From: Pseudomonadota bacterium
GTDB lineage: Bacteria; Pseudomonadota; Gammaproteobacteria; Xanthomonadales; Xanthomonadaceae
Direction of reading: 5' to 3'
Assembly (NCBI GenBank): GCA_023390905.1
Contig: JAEWBY010000041.1
Coordinates: 1-64,000 of the forward strand
DNA length: 64,000 nucleotides
Part shown: piece by piece, positions 24,064-32,097 of the stretch
Layout of the letters: every line of letters starts with the position of its first letter
Numbering within the stretch: the stretch's first letter is position 1
Translations under genes and position numbers: made by a program
Notes under the pieces: model-generated
The model's database searches: none
What the model was told of the DNA's origin: nothing
Seen by the model: only the letters and a program-made list of their open reading frames with translations

Positions 24064-25989
24064 ATGGGCAAGATCATCGGTATCGACCTCGGCACGACCA
24101 ACTCGTGCGTGGCGATCATGGAAGGCGGCAAGGCGCGCGTCATCGAGAATTCCGAGGGCGACCGCACCACGCCCTCCATCGTCGCCTACACCAAGGATGG
24201 CGAAGTGCTCGTCGGCGCTTCGGCCAAGCGCCAGGCGGTGACCAATCCGAAGAACACCCTCTTCGCCGTCAAGCGCCTGATCGGCCGCAAGTTCACCGAC
24301 GCCGAAGTGCAGAAGGACATCGGCCTGGTGCCGTACGACATCGTCCAGCACGAGAACGGCGACGCGTGGGTGGCCACCGCCGACGGCAAGAAACTCTCCG
24401 CGCAGGAAGTCTCCGCGCGCGTGCTGGAGAAGATGAAGAAGACGGCCGAAGCCTTCCTGGGCGAGACGGTCACCGAAGCGGTCATCACCGTGCCGGCCTA
24501 CTTCAACGACAGCCAGCGCCAGGCGACCAAGGACGCCGGCAAGATCGCCGGCCTGGACGTCAAGCGCATCATCAACGAGCCCACCGCGGCGGCGCTGGCC
24601 TACGGCCTGGACAAGGCCGATGGCGGTGATCGCAAGATCGCCGTGTACGATCTCGGCGGCGGCACCTTCGACGTGTCGATCATCGAAATCGCCAACGTGG
24701 ATGGCGAGAAGCAGTTCGAAGTGCTGGCCACCAACGGCGATACCTTCCTTGGTGGCGAAGACTTCGACAAGCGCGTCATCGATTACCTCGTCGAGGAATT
24801 CCAGAAGGATCAGGGCATCGACCTGCGCAAGGATCCGCTGGCGCTGCAGCGCCTGAAGGACGCGGCCGAGCGCGCCAAGATCGAGCTGTCCAGCGCGCAG
24901 CAGACCGAAGTCAACCTGCCGTACATCACCGCCGATGCGTCCGGTCCCAAGCACCTGAACATCAAGCTGACCCGCGCCAAGCTGGAGTCGCTGGTCGAGG
25001 ATCTGATCAAGAAGTCGATCGAGCCGTGCCGCATCGCGCTCAACGATGCCGGCCTGCGCGCCAGCGAGATCACCGAGGTGATCCTGGTCGGCGGCCAGAC
25101 CCGCATGCCGAAGGTGCAGCAGGCGGTGGCCGAGTTCTTCGGCAAGGAACCGCGCAAGGACGTCAACCCCGATGAAGCCGTCGCGCTGGGCGCGGCGATC
25201 CAGGGCGGCGTGCTGGCCGGCGACGTCAAGGACGTGCTGCTGCTCGACGTCACTCCGCTTTCGCTGGGTATCGAAACCCTGGGCGGCGTGATGACCAAGA
25301 TCATCGAGAAGAACACCACCATCCCGACCAAGGCCTCGCAGACGTTCTCCACCGCCGACGACAACCAGTCCGCGGTGACCGTGCACGTGCTGCAGGGCGA
25401 GCGCGAACAGGCCCGCTACAACAAGTCGCTGGCGCGCTTCGATCTCACCGGCATCGATCCGGCGCCGCGCGGCCTGCCGCAGATCGAGGTCTCCTTCGAC
25501 ATCGACGCCAACGGCATCCTGCATGTCTCGGCGCGCGACAAGAAGACCAACAAGGAGCAGAAGGTCGAGATCAAGGCTGGTTCGGGGCTGTCCGAGGAAG
25601 AGATCCAGCGCATGGTCGCCGATGCCGAAGCGCATCGCGAAGAAGACAAGAAGTTCCAGGAACTGGTGCAGGCGCGCAACCAGGCCGATGGCCTGCTGCA
25701 TGCCACGCGCACGGCGATCACCGAACACGGCAGCAAGGTGCCGGGCGATGTGATCGGTCGCGTGGAGGGCGCCATCGCCGAACTGGAAACGGCGATGAAG
25801 GGCGATGACAAGGCCCAGATCGAAGCCAAGACCCGCGCGCTGGAAGAAGCCGGGCAGTCGCTGTACGCCGCTGCGGCGGCCGGTGCCCAGCCGGGCGCCG
25901 AAGCCGGGGCGGGCGCTGGCCCGGCGCAGGGCAACGACGATGTGGTCGACGCCGAGTTCACCGAAGTCAAGGACGACGGCAAGCAGTAA
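24064..25989 (+). CDS. dnaK: Molecular chaperone DnaK (Hsp70)
   Basis: The 641-residue protein is DnaK. It has the ATPase domain starting MGKIIGIDLGTTNSCVAIM, the signatures VYDLGGGTFDVSIIEI and VILVGGQTRMPKVQ, the linker VLLLDVTPLSLG and a substrate-binding domain, ending in the acidic tail DDVVDAEFTEVKDD recognised in bacterial Hsp70s. It refolds proteins together with DnaJ and GrpE. A 126-base gap with GGATTCG repeats separates it from dnaJ. A very long open frame on the opposite strand is a shadow of its codon bias. Confidence 0.98.
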   Translation: MGKIIGIDLGTTNSCVAIMEGGKARVIENSEGDRTTPSIVAYTKDGEVLVGASAKRQAVTNPKNTLFAVKRLIGRKFTDAEVQKDIGLVPYDIVQHENGDAWVATADGKKLSAQEVSARVLEKMKKTAEAFLGETVTEAVITVPAYFNDSQRQATKDAGKIAGLDVKRIINEPTAAALAYGLDKADGGDRKIAVYDLGGGTFDVSIIEIANVDGEKQFEVLATNGDTFLGGEDFDKRVIDYLVEEFQKDQGIDLRKDPLALQRLKDAAERAKIELSSAQQTEVNLPYITADASGPKHLNIKLTRAKLESLVEDLIKKSIEPCRIALNDAGLRASEITEVILVGGQTRMPKVQQAVAEFFGKEPRKDVNPDEAVALGAAIQGGVLAGDVKDVLLLDVTPLSLGIETLGGVMTKIIEKNTTIPTKASQTFSTADDNQSAVTVHVLQGEREQARYNKSLARFDLTGIDPAPRGLPQIEVSFDIDANGILHVSARDKKTNKEQKVEIKAGSGLSEEEIQRMVADAEAHREEDKKFQELVQARNQADGLLHATRTAITEHGSKVPGDVIGRVEGAIAELETAMKGDDKAQIEAKTRALEEAGQSLYAAAAAGAQPGAEAGAGAGPAQGNDDVVDAEFTEVKDDGKQ

Positions 25990-26004
25990 GGCGTGGATCC
26001 GGCA

Positions 26005-26107
26005 GGGGATTCGGGATTCGGAATCGTTTTTTCCGTGCCCGGGTCCCCTTCCTGTGTCTGAGCCGGCACGACCGCCGTTACCAACCCCGAATCCGGAAAC
26101 ACGAATC
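26005..26107. repeat. GATTCGG repeats and inverted copy between dnaK and dnaJ
   Basis: GGATTCGG at 26007-26014 begins a run in which GATTCGG recurs 7 bases later. CCCGAATCC (26087-26095) and CGAATC (26102-26107) downstream are inverted copies, so the transcript between dnaK and dnaJ can fold. A T6 run (26027-26032) directly follows the GATTCGGAATC palindrome at 26015-26025 and may cause partial termination. Confidence 0.5.
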
Positions 26108-26115
26108 TGCGCTCC

Positions 26116-27231
26116 ATGAGCAAACGCGACTACTACGAAGTCCTGGGCGTGACCCGCAACGCCAGTGACGAAGACCTGAAGAAGGCCTATCGCCGCTGCG
26201 CGATGAAGTTCCATCCGGATCGCAATCCGGGGGACACCGCGGCCGAGGCTTCGTTCAAGGAATGCAAGGAAGCCTATGAAGTGCTGTCCGACAGCGCCAA
26301 GCGCCGCGCCTACGATGCGCACGGCCATGCCGCGTTCGAACACGGCATGGGCGGGCCGGGCGGCGCGCCGGACATGGGCGATATCTTCGGTGACATCTTC
26401 GGCAACATTTTCGGCGGCGGTGGCGCACGCGCCGCGCGTCGCGGCGCCGATGTCGGCTACGTCATGGAACTGGATCTCGAAGAGGCCGTCGCCGGCATCG
26501 AGAAGCGCATCGACATTCCGACGCTGGTGGCCTGCGAACCCTGCGCCGGCTCCGGCTCCGAGGACGGCAAGGTCGACATCTGCGCCACCTGTGGCGGCCG
26601 CGGCAACGTGCGCATGCAGCGCGGCATCTTCGCCATGCAGCAGACCTGTCCGGCCTGCGGCGGGCGTGGCCAGACCATCAAGAATCCCTGCAAGGCGTGC
26701 CACGGCGCCGGCCGCGTGGAGGAAGAGAAAGTCCTGTCGGTTAAGATTCCCGCCGGCGTGGACAACGGTGATCGCATCCGCCTGACCGGCGAGGGCGAGG
26801 CCGGTCCGCCCGGCACGCCGCCGGGCGATCTCTACGTGGAAGTGCGCGTGCGCGAGCACGAAATCTTCCAGCGCGATGGCGACGATCTGCATTGCGAAGT
26901 GCCGATCCGCATTTCGCAGGCCGCGCTCGGCGATACCGTGCGCGTGCCCACGCTCAATGGCGATGCGGAAATCCGCATTCCCGCCGAGACCCAGACCGGC
27001 AAGCTGTTCCGCCTGCGCGGCAAGGGCGTGCGATCGGTGCGCAGCCGCAGCGAAGGCGATCTGTATTGCCGCGTGGTGGTCGAAACCCCGGTCAACCTCA
27101 CGCCCGAACAGCGCGAACTGCTCGAGAAATTCGAAGCCACCTTCGTCGGCGAGGACGCCCGCAAGCATTCGCCCAAGTCCGCGACGTTCCTCGACGGCGT
27201 CAAGGGCTTCTGGGATCGCATGACCTCCTGA
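26116..27231 (+). CDS. dnaJ: Co-chaperone DnaJ (Hsp40)
   Basis: This 371-residue protein is DnaJ. The J domain (KRDYYEVLGVTRNASDEDLKKAYR) contains the HPD motif as FHPDRNPGD, followed by a Gly/Phe-rich linker (DIFGDIFGNIFGGGG), four zinc-finger repeats CEPCAGSG, CATCGGRG, CPACGGRG and CKACHGAG, and the C-terminal substrate-binding domain. It stimulates the DnaK ATPase and delivers clients. It is the last gene of the heat-shock cluster. Confidence 0.97.
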   Translation: MSKRDYYEVLGVTRNASDEDLKKAYRRCAMKFHPDRNPGDTAAEASFKECKEAYEVLSDSAKRRAYDAHGHAAFEHGMGGPGGAPDMGDIFGDIFGNIFGGGGARAARRGADVGYVMELDLEEAVAGIEKRIDIPTLVACEPCAGSGSEDGKVDICATCGGRGNVRMQRGIFAMQQTCPACGGRGQTIKNPCKACHGAGRVEEEKVLSVKIPAGVDNGDRIRLTGEGEAGPPGTPPGDLYVEVRVREHEIFQRDGDDLHCEVPIRISQAALGDTVRVPTLNGDAEIRIPAETQTGKLFRLRGKGVRSVRSRSEGDLYCRVVVETPVNLTPEQRELLEKFEATFVGEDARKHSPKSATFLDGVKGFWDRMTS

Positions 27232-27358
27232 GGCAGCAGGCGGCCGCTCCCTGCGCCACCGCTCCGTCGGAATCAACACGCGTTGTGGCGGTCCGGACGC
27301 ATCCGCTAGGCTGTGCGGCAGACGCCCGTGGGGTGGCGTCGAACTCAGGGAGCCGTAC

Positions 27359-29248
27359 ATGGATGGGAAGAGCATTGCCGCCGTCGCCGCCGTTCTGGCG
27401 CTGACTTCATTTTTCGCGCCCGCCGCGCAGGCCGCCGAAGACCGGCCGCTGCAGGTCGAACGCGAGATCGTCACCTATGTCGTCAACGCCGACGGCAGCT
27501 TCGTGCAGACGCAGGAGCAGGCAATCAAGGTATTGAAGGATACCGGCCTACAGGCGGCGAAGGAGTCCTCGGTCACCTACAGCACCAGCATCCAGCATGC
27601 CGAGGTCATAGCGGCCTACACGCTGAAGCCCGATGGCAGGCGCATCGAGGTGCCACGCAGCAACTACCAACTGAGCAGCCAGTCCGGCCACGACGGTGAT
27701 TCACCGGTGTATTCGGACCTGAGTTCGCTGAGCGTGGTATTTCCGGATCTGGCGGTCGGCGACACGACCGTCTTCAGCTATCGCCTGACCGCGCGGGAAG
27801 CGATGTTTCCCGGCCAGTTCTCCATCATCGAGAACTACAATCCGGCCCGGTACTATGGGCAGGTCCGCATCACCATCGATGCGCCCGAGTCCATGGCCGC
27901 GCGCTGGCAAGGCTGGCAGTTGACGGAAGCGCCCGCACGCGTCGCCAACGGGCGCCGGATCGTGGAGTGGAACTGGCAGAACCGCACGCCGGTGGATCCG
28001 GAAAGCCTGCGTGACAGCGTGTTCAACTACGAACGCTATCCGGGCTACGCGTTCTCCACCTTCAAGGACTATGCGCAGATCGCGCGGGCCTACGGCGTGC
28101 AGGCCGAGCGCAAGGCAGCGCCGACCGAGCGCATCCGCACGCTCGCCAACGAGATCGCCGGCCCCGGCACCGAGCCGCGCGAGGATGCCCGCAAGCTGTA
28201 CGAATGGGTCTCGACGAACATCAGCTACGCGGGCAACTGCATCGGGCTGGGCGCGGTGGTTCCGCGCGATCTGGATGCGGTGCTCGACAACCGGATGGGC
28301 GATTGCAAGGACCACGCCACGCTGCTGCAGGCCCTGTTGAAGGCGCGCGGCATCGAAAGCACGCAGGCGCTGGTGAACGCCGGCAGCGCGTTCTCCCTGC
28401 CTGCGGTACCGGTGGCCTCGGTGGTCAACCACGTCATCAATTACATCCCCGGCCTGGATCTGTATCTGGATTCGACCGCCTCCGATGTGCCGTTCGCCAC
28501 GCTGCCGCCCAGCGTGGCCGGCAAGCCGGTGCTGCTGGTGCAGGGGCACCATGACGACGCGCGGACGCCGGCGACGCAAGCGGGCAGCGAGTGGCAGAAG
28601 ATGAAGACCGATGTCCGCATCCTCGGTGACGGGTCCGTGCAGGGCAGCCTGCGGCTGGAACTGAGCGGCGCGCGGGCCGCGGCCGCGCGCGCGCAGTTCC
28701 GCAGCATGGATCGCGACACCGCCGACAAACTGGTGCGTAACTACTTCCGTACGCAGGCATTGATCGCCACCGGCAGTGTACGGTATCCCGATCCGGAGCC
28801 GATGCTCGACACCTTCAACCTCGAAGCCGATTTCACGGTGGATCGGATGTTGCCGCCGGCAGGCGGCTTCTCGCCCAATCCCTGGTTCATCAGTCTGGCG
28901 CCGATTGCCGCCCTGGTGAGCGGGCAGGTCGATTATCCGGAACAGCCGGCCGGGGAAGGGGCGTGTGCAGCTGTTTTCTCGGAAGAGGAATACACCTACG
29001 AATTCGCGCCTTCGTATCGCATCGTGGCGGTGCCGACGGGCATGCAACTGGATGAAGGCACGATCTCCTATCGATCCAGCTACCGACAGACCGGCAACCG
29101 CATTTCGGTGAACCGGCGCCTGGATGACCGCACGCCCGGACCGCTGTGCAGCGCCGAGTACAACAGCACGTTTGGCAAGACCATGCGCCGCTTGCTTCCG
29201 GATGTGCGTGCGCAGATCGTCTACCTGCAGTCCGACGGCGCCCGCTGA
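27359..29248 (+). CDS. Exported DUF3857/transglutaminase-like protein
   Basis: The 629-residue precursor has a signal peptide (ending ...APAAQA-AED, about residue 23). A DUF3857-type N-terminal domain is followed by a transglutaminase-like core with the Cys-containing motif RMGDCKDHATLLQALL near residue 320 and the later His/Asp region NHVINYIPGLDLYLDSTA. The C-terminal third is a further beta-rich region with a disulfide-type Cys pair (GACAAV, GPLCSA). Proteins of this architecture are common, periplasmic and poorly understood. A weak promoter (TTGTGG at 27283, TAGGCT at 27307, spacing 18) precedes it. It stands alone between dnaJ and the prephenate dehydrogenase gene. Confidence 0.82.
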   Translation: MDGKSIAAVAAVLALTSFFAPAAQAAEDRPLQVEREIVTYVVNADGSFVQTQEQAIKVLKDTGLQAAKESSVTYSTSIQHAEVIAAYTLKPDGRRIEVPRSNYQLSSQSGHDGDSPVYSDLSSLSVVFPDLAVGDTTVFSYRLTAREAMFPGQFSIIENYNPARYYGQVRITIDAPESMAARWQGWQLTEAPARVANGRRIVEWNWQNRTPVDPESLRDSVFNYERYPGYAFSTFKDYAQIARAYGVQAERKAAPTERIRTLANEIAGPGTEPREDARKLYEWVSTNISYAGNCIGLGAVVPRDLDAVLDNRMGDCKDHATLLQALLKARGIESTQALVNAGSAFSLPAVPVASVVNHVINYIPGLDLYLDSTASDVPFATLPPSVAGKPVLLVQGHHDDARTPATQAGSEWQKMKTDVRILGDGSVQGSLRLELSGARAAAARAQFRSMDRDTADKLVRNYFRTQALIATGSVRYPDPEPMLDTFNLEADFTVDRMLPPAGGFSPNPWFISLAPIAALVSGQVDYPEQPAGEGACAAVFSEEEYTYEFAPSYRIVAVPTGMQLDEGTISYRSSYRQTGNRISVNRRLDDRTPGPLCSAEYNSTFGKTMRRLLPDVRAQIVYLQSDGAR

Positions 29249-29289
29249 CTCAAAACTTCTAGAATGGGGCTCCCACCGGAGCCTCGCGC

Positions 29290-30402
29290 GTGAACCCACC
29301 CCTGATCGGCATCGTCGGCATCGCCGGCGCCTACGGGCGCTGGCTGCAACGTTTTTTCCAGGCGCGCATGGGACTGGAGGTCATCGGCCATGATCCGGCC
29401 GACGCCGGCTCCCATTCGCCGGAAGAACTGGTCGCTCGCGCCGACGTGCTGGTGTTTTCCGCGCCCATCCGCGCGACGGTCGACGTCATCGGGCACTACA
29501 CGGCGCTGAGCGCCGGACGCGAGCGGGATCGCTTGTGGCTGGATGTCACCTCCATCAAGGCCGCGCCCGTGGCCGCGATGCTGCGTTCGCGCGCCGAAGT
29601 GGCCGGGCTGCATCCGATGACGGCGCCGCCGAAGTCGCCCACGCTCAAGGGCCGCGTGACCGTGGTCTGCGAGGCGCGCGTGGAGCGTTGGCACGGCTGG
29701 CTGCATCGGCTGCTTGACGCCCTGCAGGGCCAGTACGTCCACACCACGCCCGTGCAGCACGATCGCATCATGGCGCTGGTGCAGGCGATGGTGCACGCCA
29801 CCCATCTCGCGCAGGGCAGCGTGTTACGTGGGCAGGCCGGGCAGGTCGGCGATCTGGCCGCGCTGCTGCCGTTCCGCTCCGCATCGTTCGAACTCGATGC
29901 CGCGGTGCTGGCGCGCATCCTGTCGCTCAATCCGGCGATCTACGAAGACATCCAGTTCGGCAATCCGCACGCGGCGGAAATCCTGCGCACGCTGACGCAA
30001 CAGTTCGCCCGCATGGCGCAACTGGTGGGCGAGGGCGATGATGCGTCACGCCAGGCATTCCGCCGCGAGTTCCTCGATCGCAATCGCGACGCGCTGGGCA
30101 CGCAGGCGCTGGAATCGGGCAACTACACTTACGAGCGTCTCGGCTATCTGCTGGCGGACCTGGCGACCGGGCGTTCGCTGAGCGTGCACCTGCCGGAGGA
30201 TCGTCCGGGATCGCTGCGTGCGCTGCTGCACGTGTTCGAACATGAGGGCGTGAGCCTGTCCTCGATCCATTCCTCCCGCACGCCGCAGGGTGAAGTGCAT
30301 TTCCGCATCGGCTTCGATGCCGACGTCGATGCGCAGGCGCTGGAACGGGCGATGCGGGAAGTGGACGCACGCGGCATCGGTCGCGTACTGGAAGAGGCAT
30401 GA
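29290..30402 (+). CDS. tyrA: Prephenate dehydrogenase with C-terminal ACT-like domain
   Basis: The 370-residue protein begins at GTG 29290 with a Rossmann-type stretch (LIGIVGIAGAYGRWLQRFF), then LWLDVTSIKAAPVAAM and GLHPMTAPPKSPTLKGR, which place it in the TyrA prephenate dehydrogenase family of tyrosine synthesis. The C-terminal 80 residues (LSVHLPEDRPGSLRALLHVFEHEGVSLSSIHSSR) form an ACT domain, the usual site of feedback inhibition. The dinucleotide motif is GxxGxxG-like but imperfect (GIAGAYG). The Shine-Dalgarno GGAG at 29278 lies inside a small GGCTCC-CACC-GGAGCC hairpin. The stop overlaps the next start (ATGA). Confidence 0.87.
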   Translation: MNPPLIGIVGIAGAYGRWLQRFFQARMGLEVIGHDPADAGSHSPEELVARADVLVFSAPIRATVDVIGHYTALSAGRERDRLWLDVTSIKAAPVAAMLRSRAEVAGLHPMTAPPKSPTLKGRVTVVCEARVERWHGWLHRLLDALQGQYVHTTPVQHDRIMALVQAMVHATHLAQGSVLRGQAGQVGDLAALLPFRSASFELDAAVLARILSLNPAIYEDIQFGNPHAAEILRTLTQQFARMAQLVGEGDDASRQAFRREFLDRNRDALGTQALESGNYTYERLGYLLADLATGRSLSVHLPEDRPGSLRALLHVFEHEGVSLSSIHSSRTPQGEVHFRIGFDADVDAQALERAMREVDARGIGRVLEEA

Positions 30403-31115
30403 GCTTGAACGCCGCCCCCGATCTGACGACATGCATCGATGCGGTGCTGTGCGGTCGCGCCGTGGAATTCTCGCGGCCCGGAGCACGCAGCGCGATTGCC
30501 AAGTCCGCCGTTGCCGGTCCCGTGCGCATCGGGCCGGAGGGGCTCGAGGGCGACGAACAGGCCGATCGCCGCGTGCATGGCGGGCCGGACAAGGCCGTGC
30601 ATCACTATGCGCGTGATCACTACGCCGCCTGGGCGTCCGACATCGGCGCGCATGCACTGCTTGGACAGCCCGGCGCCTTCGGTGAAAACATCAGCACCAC
30701 CGGCCTCACCGAAGCGGACATCTGCCTTGGTGACCGATGGCGCCTGGGCACGGCGCTGGTCGAGGTCTCGCAGTCGCGGCAGCCATGCTGGAAGCTGTCC
30801 GATCGCTTCGCCATCGCCGACATGGCGCGGCGCGTGCAGGACACCGGCCGCACCGGCTGGTATTACCGCGTGCTCGAGCCGGGCCAGGTGCAGGCCGGCG
30901 ACTCGCTGACGCTGCTGGAACGTCCGCACCCGGACTGGCCGCTGGGCCGGATCATCGACGTGCTGTACCAGCGTCGCCTCGACCCGGATCTGCTGAACGA
31001 GATACTCGGCCTGCCACTGGTGCCCGGCTGGCGCACGCTGTTCGAGCGGCGCCTGGAGCGCGGGCAGACCGAAGACTGGAGCCGGCGGCTGATCGGCACC
31101 GAACCAATCGCGTGA
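30399..31115 (+). CDS. MOSC domain protein (YiiM-like)
   Basis: The 238-residue protein belongs to the MOSC family related to E. coli YiiM: GLEGDEQADRRVHGGPDKAVHHYARDHY, GAFGENISTTGLTEADICLGDRWRLG and the cysteine-containing SQSRQPCWKL. MOSC proteins bind or transfer sulfur or molybdenum cofactor intermediates; YiiM reduces N-hydroxylated substrates using Moco. The conserved Cys in the RQPCWKL motif is the expected cofactor ligand. It is translationally coupled to the prephenate dehydrogenase gene by a 4-base overlap, although no pathway link is known. Confidence 0.85.
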   Translation: MSLNAAPDLTTCIDAVLCGRAVEFSRPGARSAIAKSAVAGPVRIGPEGLEGDEQADRRVHGGPDKAVHHYARDHYAAWASDIGAHALLGQPGAFGENISTTGLTEADICLGDRWRLGTALVEVSQSRQPCWKLSDRFAIADMARRVQDTGRTGWYYRVLEPGQVQAGDSLTLLERPHPDWPLGRIIDVLYQRRLDPDLLNEILGLPLVPGWRTLFERRLERGQTEDWSRRLIGTEPIA

Positions 31116-31148
31116 TCGCAGCGGCTATCGCGCGCCGATGGCCCTCGC

Positions 31149-31154
31149 TACCAT
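31149..31154 (+). promoter_or_regulatory. -10 box of a probable leaderless dapB message
   Basis: TACCAT ends exactly 6 bases before the dapB ATG (31161). No ribosome binding site is visible. This matches the layout at smpB, recN and clpS. Confidence 0.5.
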
Positions 31155-31160
31155 GCCGGC

Positions 31161-31880
31161 ATGGACAACACGCCGCTGCGTCTTCTCATCCACGGTGCCT
31201 CCGGTCGCATGGGCCAGGCACTGCTGCGGCTTGCCGGCGAGCAGCCGGGTTCGCTGCAGGTCGTCGCGGCGGTGACGGGAAGGTCGCCGGCGCAGCGCGT
31301 CGTCGACGGCGTGCCGCATTTCGCGTCCAGTGAACTCAATGGCGTGCCGGCGTTCGACGCGGCGATCGATTTCAGCCTGCCCGAAGGCTTCGATGCGATC
31401 CTCGCGTTGTGCGTGCAGCGCGGCGCGGCGTTCGTCTCCGGCACCACGGGCCTGTCCGATGCGCAGCGCGACGCGTTGAACGCGGCCAGCGCGCATATTC
31501 CGCTGGTGTGGGCGTCCAATTTCAGTCTCGGCGTGGCGGTGCTGACCGAACTGGTCGAGCGCGCCGCAGCGGCGTTGCAGCACTGGGATTGCGATGTGGT
31601 GGAAGCCCATCACACGCAGAAGAAGGACGCGCCTTCCGGCACCGCGCTGACCCTCGGCGAGGCGGCGGGCTCGGCCGGTGCGCCGGTCCATTACGCGAGC
31701 CTGCGCGCCGGTGACATCGTCGGCGAACATCTGGTGCAGTTCACCGGTCCGGGCGAACGCATCGAGCTCATCCACCGGGCGACCCATCGCGACATCTTCG
31801 CGCGCGGCGCACTGCATGTCGCCGCAGGCCTGCGCGGCCGTGCCGCAGGGCAATACCGGGTGCGCGACCTGCTGGACTGA
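31161..31880 (+). CDS. dapB: 4-hydroxy-tetrahydrodipicolinate reductase DapB
   Basis: The 239-residue product is DapB, which reduces 4-hydroxy-tetrahydrodipicolinate in lysine and diaminopimelate synthesis. It has the nucleotide motif LIHGASGRMGQALL and the family signature EAHHTQKKDAPSGTALTLGEA containing the catalytic His and Lys. It is somewhat shorter than E. coli DapB (273). The start has no ribosome binding site but a TACCAT box 6 bases upstream. Confidence 0.94.
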   Translation: MDNTPLRLLIHGASGRMGQALLRLAGEQPGSLQVVAAVTGRSPAQRVVDGVPHFASSELNGVPAFDAAIDFSLPEGFDAILALCVQRGAAFVSGTTGLSDAQRDALNAASAHIPLVWASNFSLGVAVLTELVERAAAALQHWDCDVVEAHHTQKKDAPSGTALTLGEAAGSAGAPVHYASLRAGDIVGEHLVQFTGPGERIELIHRATHRDIFARGALHVAAGLRGRAAGQYRVRDLLD

Positions 31881-31919
31881 ATCGGCCAGGGAACCGGTCC
31901 TCGCAGGCTGAACGCGACG

Positions 31920-31947
31920 CCTTGCCGCGTGCATCGATGCGGCAAGG
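31920..31947. other. Nine-base-pair hairpin between dapB and carA
   Basis: CCTTGCCGC (31920-31928) and GCGGCAAGG (31939-31947) form a perfect stem with a 10-base loop. On the plus strand it is followed by GGTGAAAAAA rather than T, so it is not a canonical intrinsic terminator for dapB, although it may slow polymerase or stabilise the dapB message end. Confidence 0.45.
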
Positions 31948-31983
31948 GGTGAAAAAAGGGTGGCGCTGAACAGGCCGGACCCG

Positions 31984-31989
31984 TACAAT
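31984..31989 (+). promoter_or_regulatory. Probable -10 box of the carA promoter
   Basis: TACAAT is a near-consensus -10 element 108 bases before the carA GTG. The -35 region (around 31961) is weak. Transcription would start near 31996, giving a leader of about 100 bases. Confidence 0.45.
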
Positions 31990-31995
31990 TCCCGC

Positions 31996-32097
31996 TCGCC
32001 TGTTACCCACCGCCCCGGACCGGAAAAACGCCGAGTCCGTGGTTTCTTGCAGCCGCAAGTCGGAGGGGCAGGGTTCCTCCACCCCAAGGCGAACCCC
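31996..32097 (+). promoter_or_regulatory. Structured 5' leader of the carA-carB operon
   Basis: Three hairpins can be read in a row in the leader: GGACCGG/CCG-A-GTCC (32017-32038), CTTGC-AGCC-GCAAG (32046-32059) and GGAGG/CCTCC (32062-32080). The carA ribosome binding site AAGG lies just after the third, at 32086. This suggests RNA-level control, for example by pyrimidines or arginine, but I recognise no known riboswitch class. Confidence 0.4.

Noticed and set aside
23824..27474. Open frame of about 1200 codons on the minus strand
   Set aside because: It runs antisense through grpE, dnaK and dnaJ and reflects their codon bias; the translation has no recognisable domain and no start signal.
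29267..29283. RNA switch at the tyrA ribosome binding site
   Set aside because: The GGCTCC-CACC-GGAGCC hairpin could mask the site, but it is only six pairs and the -10 box TAGAAT (29260-29265) would start transcription within it.
31960..32097. N-terminal extension of CarA
   Set aside because: The frame is open, but the -10 box of the promoter lies inside it and the family start is at GTG 32098 with AAGG upstream.
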